Below are positions 60,751-64,000 of a stretch of 64,000 nt of DNA, one piece after another (position 1 is the stretch's first letter; the number at the start of each line of letters is the position of its first letter). The position numbers were made by a program, and so were the translations under genes. The notes below the pieces were generated by a model. It saw only the letters and a list, made by a program, of their open reading frames with translations. It was not told the DNA's origin and ran no database searches. Source of the stretch: Candidatus Aegiribacteria sp. MLS_C (GTDB taxonomy: Bacteria; Fermentibacterota; Fermentibacteria; Fermentibacterales; JCC-6); contig LQBI01000013.1 in assembly GCA_002030045.1 (NCBI GenBank), positions 124,001-188,000 of the forward strand. Direction: 5' to 3'.

Positions 60751-62250
60751 TCAGTACCTCCTGCGTTTCCTGGCGGGCGGTATGTCCAGCTCGGTCCTGT
60801 AGTTGGCCACCGTCCTCCTCTTGACCTCGATCCCCATGGACTTAAGGGCCTCCACCAGCCTGGCGTCGGACAGGGGCCTTCTCCTGTCCTCCTCCTCGAT
60901 GATCTTCCTCAGCTCCTCCTTGACCGTCCTGCTGGAGATCTCCCCTCCGTCACCGGGAAGTGCGCGGCTGAAGAAGAACCTCATCTCGTGTATGCCCTGG
61001 GGTGACTGCACGTACTTGCCGTTGATCGCCCTGCTTATTGTGGACTGATTGTAGCCCAGGCCGTCGGCAACCATCTGGAGCGTCAGGGGCCGCAGGCCCT
61101 CGAGACCGTTCTCGAAGAAGTCACTCTGGTAATCGGCCAGGAAGCCCCCGATCCTGGTCACCGTTTCCTGTCTCTGTCTTATGGCCTTGATGAACCATGA
61201 CGCCTTCTGGTACTTCTGCCTCACATAGTCCTTCTCCGTCTCGCTTGAGGAGGGGGATTCGAGGATCCGGCGGTTCCTCTCGGATATCATCAGATGAGGA
61301 AACCTGCTGTCGTTCAGGATGGCCTCGAAGCGACCCTCTACCTCGATTATGATTATGTCGGGTATCACAGCGGAATTCGCAGCGGAGGAGAACTCGTTGC
61401 CGGGCCATGGATTGAGGAGTGATATCCTGTCCATGGCCTCCTGAACCCTGTGCGGCGATACACCCTCGGAGGAAGCGATGGCCTTGATCTTCCGTTCGGC
61501 CAGCTCGCCGAAATGGCGGGAGACTATCCTGTACTCCAGGCTGTCCTCGGTGTAGCCCAGCTTGCGCAGCTGCATCTCCAGCGCCCCGGAGGCGCTGAGG
61601 GCGCCGACGCCGGTGGGCTCCAGGGACCTGACTATTCCCAGGGCCTCCCGCAGCAGGCCCGGGTCACCCTGCCACCCGGCCTCCAGCTCGAACATCGGCA
61701 GGGAAAGCAGGCCGTGCCGGTCGAGGGAGTAGACCATGTATACCACTGCCTCCTCCAGGTCCGGGGGCAGCAGCAGTGACAGGACCTGCTCCAGCAGGTA
61801 CTCGTACAGCGTCTGCTCCCTGGGAGGCTCGGGCATCCAGTTGTCGTCCTCGTCGCTGTAGGTTCCGGTGTACCCGTCCCCGGAGTGCTCGTCCAGCCTC
61901 TTCAGGATCTCCAGCGTATCCTCTTCCCGGCTGTCGCTCCTGGAGGGTCCATCCTCCCATTCATCCTCACCCGGTCCACTGTCCCCGCCGGCATCATCCT
62001 CACTGGAGACATCCCCCGGACCGTAATCACCTTCGGCATCACGGTCCTCCTCTCCCTCGCCCCCGGAAGCGGGTTCGTCGGGATTGCGCTGCTCCAGGAG
62101 CGGGTTCTCCTGCAGCTCCTCTCTGATCATGTTCTCCAGGTCCATGGAAGGCAGCTGGAGTATCTCCAGTGCCTGTTTGATCTTCTGTGTGAGGGCCAGC
62201 TTCTGCGTCTGGGTAAGACGAAGGTTCTGGTCGAGCCTGAACTCCGGCAT
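60751..62250 (-). CDS. rpoN: RNA polymerase sigma-54 factor
   Basis: A 499-aa sigma-54. Region I is Gln/Leu-rich (LTQTQKLALTQKIKQALEIL, QLPSMDLENMIREELQENPL). An acidic region II follows (about 55-105, GEGEEDRDAEGDYGPGDVSS). The core-binding and DNA-binding domains include RPLTLQMVADGLGYNQSTIS with its helix-turn-helix, and the RpoN box appears as RRTVANYRTELDIPPARKR. The start is 2 nt from the lptB stop, in the common lptA-lptB-rpoN order. It implies an enhancer-dependent regulon; no activator is in this window. Confidence 0.95.
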   Translation of the reverse strand: MPEFRLDQNLRLTQTQKLALTQKIKQALEILQLPSMDLENMIREELQENPLLEQRNPDEPASGGEGEEDRDAEGDYGPGDVSSEDDAGGDSGPGEDEWEDGPSRSDSREEDTLEILKRLDEHSGDGYTGTYSDEDDNWMPEPPREQTLYEYLLEQVLSLLLPPDLEEAVVYMVYSLDRHGLLSLPMFELEAGWQGDPGLLREALGIVRSLEPTGVGALSASGALEMQLRKLGYTEDSLEYRIVSRHFGELAERKIKAIASSEGVSPHRVQEAMDRISLLNPWPGNEFSSAANSAVIPDIIIIEVEGRFEAILNDSRFPHLMISERNRRILESPSSSETEKDYVRQKYQKASWFIKAIRQRQETVTRIGGFLADYQSDFFENGLEGLRPLTLQMVADGLGYNQSTISRAINGKYVQSPQGIHEMRFFFSRALPGDGGEISSRTVKEELRKIIEEEDRRRPLSDARLVEALKSMGIEVKRRTVANYRTELDIPPARKRRRY

Positions 62251-62252
62251 CT

Positions 62253-63002
62253 CTAGAGCCTGAACCTCTCTCCAAGATATATCTTGCGTGCTTCCGGGTC
62301 CTCGGCCAGTTCCTGGGCCGACCCCGATATCAGTATCCTCCCGTCGTACATTATGTAGGCCCTGTCGGTGATCGCAAGTGTCTCCCGTACGTTGTGGTCG
62401 GTTATGAGTATGCCGAGGCCCCTGGCCTTCAGGTCCCTGATTATTCCCTGAATGTCGTCGACGGCTATCGGATCGATGCCGGCGAAAGGTTCGTCAAGAA
62501 GGAGGAACGCCGGGTCGGTGACCAGGGCACGGGCTATCTCCACCCTTCTCCTCTCTCCACCGGAGAGGGTGTAGGCCTTCTGGTCCGCAACCTTCTCTAT
62601 GCCCAGGTCGGCCAGGAGCCTGGCCTGTCGCTTCTTCCTCTCCTTCCTCCGCAGTCCCGTGGTCTCGAGTATGCTCATGAGGTTGTCCGCCACGGTCATC
62701 TTCCTGAAGACGCTGGATTCCTGGGGGAGGTAGCCTATGCCGAGCCTGCACCTCCTGTACATGGGCAGGTGGGTAAGCCTTACATCGTCCATGAAGACGT
62801 CTCCGCCATCCGGGCGGATGAATCCCACTATCTGGTTGAAGGTCGTGGTCTTCCCTGCTCCGTTGGGTCCCAGAAGTCCAACGGTCTCGCCCCTCCTCAC
62901 GGAAACCGAAACACCGTCCACCACCGCCCTCTTCCTGTACCTCTTGACCAGGTCCGCGGTCCTGAGCACTGAAGGTCCTTCGCTGCCTGTCCTCTGGCTC
63001 AA
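62253..63002 (-). CDS. lptB: LPS export ABC transporter ATPase LptB
   Basis: A 249-aa ATPase of the LptBFG exporter that extracts LPS from the inner membrane. Walker A GLLGPNGAGKTTTFNQIVGF, Q-loop LPQESSVFRKM, signature LSGGERRRVEIARAL, Walker B FLLLDEPFAGIDPIA, H-loop LITDHNVRETL. The TTG start overlaps the OstA-like stop (TTGA) and follows GGAGGTAATCC, a strong ribosome site. Confidence 0.95.
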   Translation of the reverse strand: MSQRTGSEGPSVLRTADLVKRYRKRAVVDGVSVSVRRGETVGLLGPNGAGKTTTFNQIVGFIRPDGGDVFMDDVRLTHLPMYRRCRLGIGYLPQESSVFRKMTVADNLMSILETTGLRRKERKKRQARLLADLGIEKVADQKAYTLSGGERRRVEIARALVTDPAFLLLDEPFAGIDPIAVDDIQGIIRDLKARGLGILITDHNVRETLAITDRAYIMYDGRILISGSAQELAEDPEARKIYLGERFRL

Positions 63003-64000
63003 GGATTACCTCCAAGGTAGCTGTAGGTCCCTGTCACGCTTCCGGATACGGTAACCTCCACCACTTCTCCCTCACTTAAGGAGATGGTGAGCGTGTTGCC
63101 CCTGACGGTGTTAATCTCCTCCCTCTCGGCCGCCTCACCCCCGGACTGCATGCGCAGCAGAGCCGCCCCGCTCAGGTGGACCGAGTCGGGATCCCCTCCG
63201 CTGAAGGCAAAGTAGGCGCTCTCCGATGAAAACCAGGTCTCCGCCGGCGGGTCGACCCCGTCGTCCGTGAAATGACCCTCCGCATCACCCTCCACCTTCA
63301 CCTCCTCCGGGTCTCCCGAAGGATCCAGCAGGATCTCCATCCAGTCACCGGAGAGTTCGCCCTCCGGGGACTGAAGGACCGGCGAGCCGAAGAACTCGAA
63401 CCTGTCCTCGTCGCCGAAGTACCTCAGATACTCCGAGGTGGAGAAGAACTCCCTCGCAGGCATGCTAACCCTGGCGTCACCCTGTGCCTCCGCCGAGTTA
63501 TCCTCGGGAAAGAACTCCAGCCTGTCGGCGGTCACGGTTAGGCTGTCGCCGTCTACTACCCTTATCAGCAGCGGTTCCACCGTGATGAAGAGGCTTCCCC
63601 TCTCCCTGTCATAGAGAGCGTACTGCCCGCGCACGAACCCTATTCCGGGACCTGTCAGCTCCACGTCCTCCCTGGCCGTGGCCTTACCGGATTCCCTGAA
63701 GTAGACCACTTCCCCCGCGTTGAGCACGGTCTCGCCGTCGGTCAGCTCCACGTCGCCGATCATCGTGACCATGCCCGCCGCCCTTACGTACTCCAGGTAG
63801 CGGGAAGTCCCGGTGAGGGTGTCGGCGGTGACCGTCACGTCGCCGTAGAAGCAGGCATTCCCGGAGCCCTGCCATACGGTGCCGCTGTCCGAGGTAACCG
63901 TCACCTCTCCGTCGGTGACCGAAACGTTCCCGAAGAGATCGATAGCCATCTCGCCACCCTCCGCCTCCCTGCTGGAGGCCCTGTCCGCCACCGTGGTGAA
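62999..64000 (-). CDS. OstA/LptA-like protein, 5' end beyond the window
   Basis: At least 330 aa of a beta-rich protein built from OstA/LptA-type repeats: VTSDSGTVWQGSGNACFYGD, VTADTLTGTSRYLEYVRAAG, LTDGETVLNAGEVVYF, LTVTADRLEFFPEDNSAEAQ. The frame is open to the window edge, so an apparent GTG at 63991 is probably internal and the signal peptide lies outside. Being directly upstream of lptB supports a role in LPS transport across the periplasm, as LptA or a fused LptC/LptA-like protein. Confidence 0.8.
   Translation of the reverse strand, partial: FTTVADRASSREAEGGEMAIDLFGNVSVTDGEVTVTSDSGTVWQGSGNACFYGDVTVTADTLTGTSRYLEYVRAAGMVTMIGDVELTDGETVLNAGEVVYFRESGKATAREDVELTGPGIGFVRGQYALYDRERGSLFITVEPLLIRVVDGDSLTVTADRLEFFPEDNSAEAQGDARVSMPAREFFSTSEYLRYFGDEDRFEFFGSPVLQSPEGELSGDWMEILLDPSGDPEEVKVEGDAEGHFTDDGVDPPAETWFSSESAYFAFSGGDPDSVHLSGAALLRMQSGGEAAEREEINTVRGNTLTISLSEGEVVEVTVSGSVTGTYSYLGGNP

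Overview
The window looks like a chromosomal segment from a diderm, probably anaerobic bacterium of the FCB assemblage. The bases are clearly GC-rich by eye, yet arginine is mostly AGG and isoleucine often ATA. An LPS-export pair (lptB and an OstA/LptA-like gene) implies an outer membrane. Three large exported proteins end in FlgD/Por-type sorting domains, next to a PorV/UPF0164-like outer-membrane protein. A HydG-family radical SAM enzyme and a phosphofructokinase with pyrophosphate-type residues suggest fermentative metabolism. A candidate phylum such as Fermentibacterota would fit, but that is inference without phylogeny. No rRNA, tRNA, insertion sequence, prophage or CRISPR array was seen.

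Layout. 20-2878 (minus): yebC-ruvC-ruvA-ruvB, with a promoter at 2930-2957. 2988-6907 (minus): three zinc-ribbon proteins and a degenerate PAS/histidine-kinase-like protein, all joined by short overlaps. 6935-14736: secreted M14 carboxypeptidase, a lone long-type urocanase, a PorV-like barrel, a secreted PQQ-like propeller, a small DUF721-like ORF and a lipoprotein. 14775-17073 (minus): mrp-hydG. 17169-19562 (plus): a cysteine synthase-family gene behind an apparent leader-peptide attenuator, a HAD phosphatase and a small barrel protein. 19605-21514 (minus): APS kinase and an MFS permease. Then purC, a type IIA topoisomerase pair (parE-parC), a sugar amidotransferase, an acyl-CoA synthetase and a PEGA/SUMF1 membrane protein. 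31389-36316 (plus): tldD-tldE and a secreted GH85 endo-beta-N-acetylglucosaminidase, behind four 17-bp tandem repeats.

36239-46516 (minus) is one compact run: a helical protein, an SPFH/zinc-ribbon protein, an ANL ligase with a chorismate-mutase-like tail, DAHP synthase, PPi-type PFK, gap-pgk-tpi, a GT4 glycosyltransferase and a CPBP protease. It links glycolysis, entry to the shikimate pathway and envelope functions. 46618-49716 (minus): an ABC exporter-like membrane protein, ruvX and mltG. Two small plus-strand membrane genes follow, then a secreted Cys-rich gene interrupted by one in-frame TGA, an M42 aminopeptidase, a secreted caspase-fold protein and a short AlaS.

56869-60215 holds a probable bacterial ceramide-synthesis set: a bCerS-like GNAT acyltransferase and serine palmitoyltransferase, with a CerR-like reductase divergent from them. 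The window ends with a DUF355 protein, rpoN, lptB and a truncated OstA/LptA-like gene.

The most interesting signals are the cysteine leader/attenuator at 17169-17321, the zinc-ribbon plus pseudokinase cassette, the ANL/chorismate-mutase-like fusion beside DAHP synthase, the HydG with a rearranged C-terminal cysteine motif, the ceramide cluster, the AlaS without C-Ala, and the single in-frame TGA at 52574-52576.
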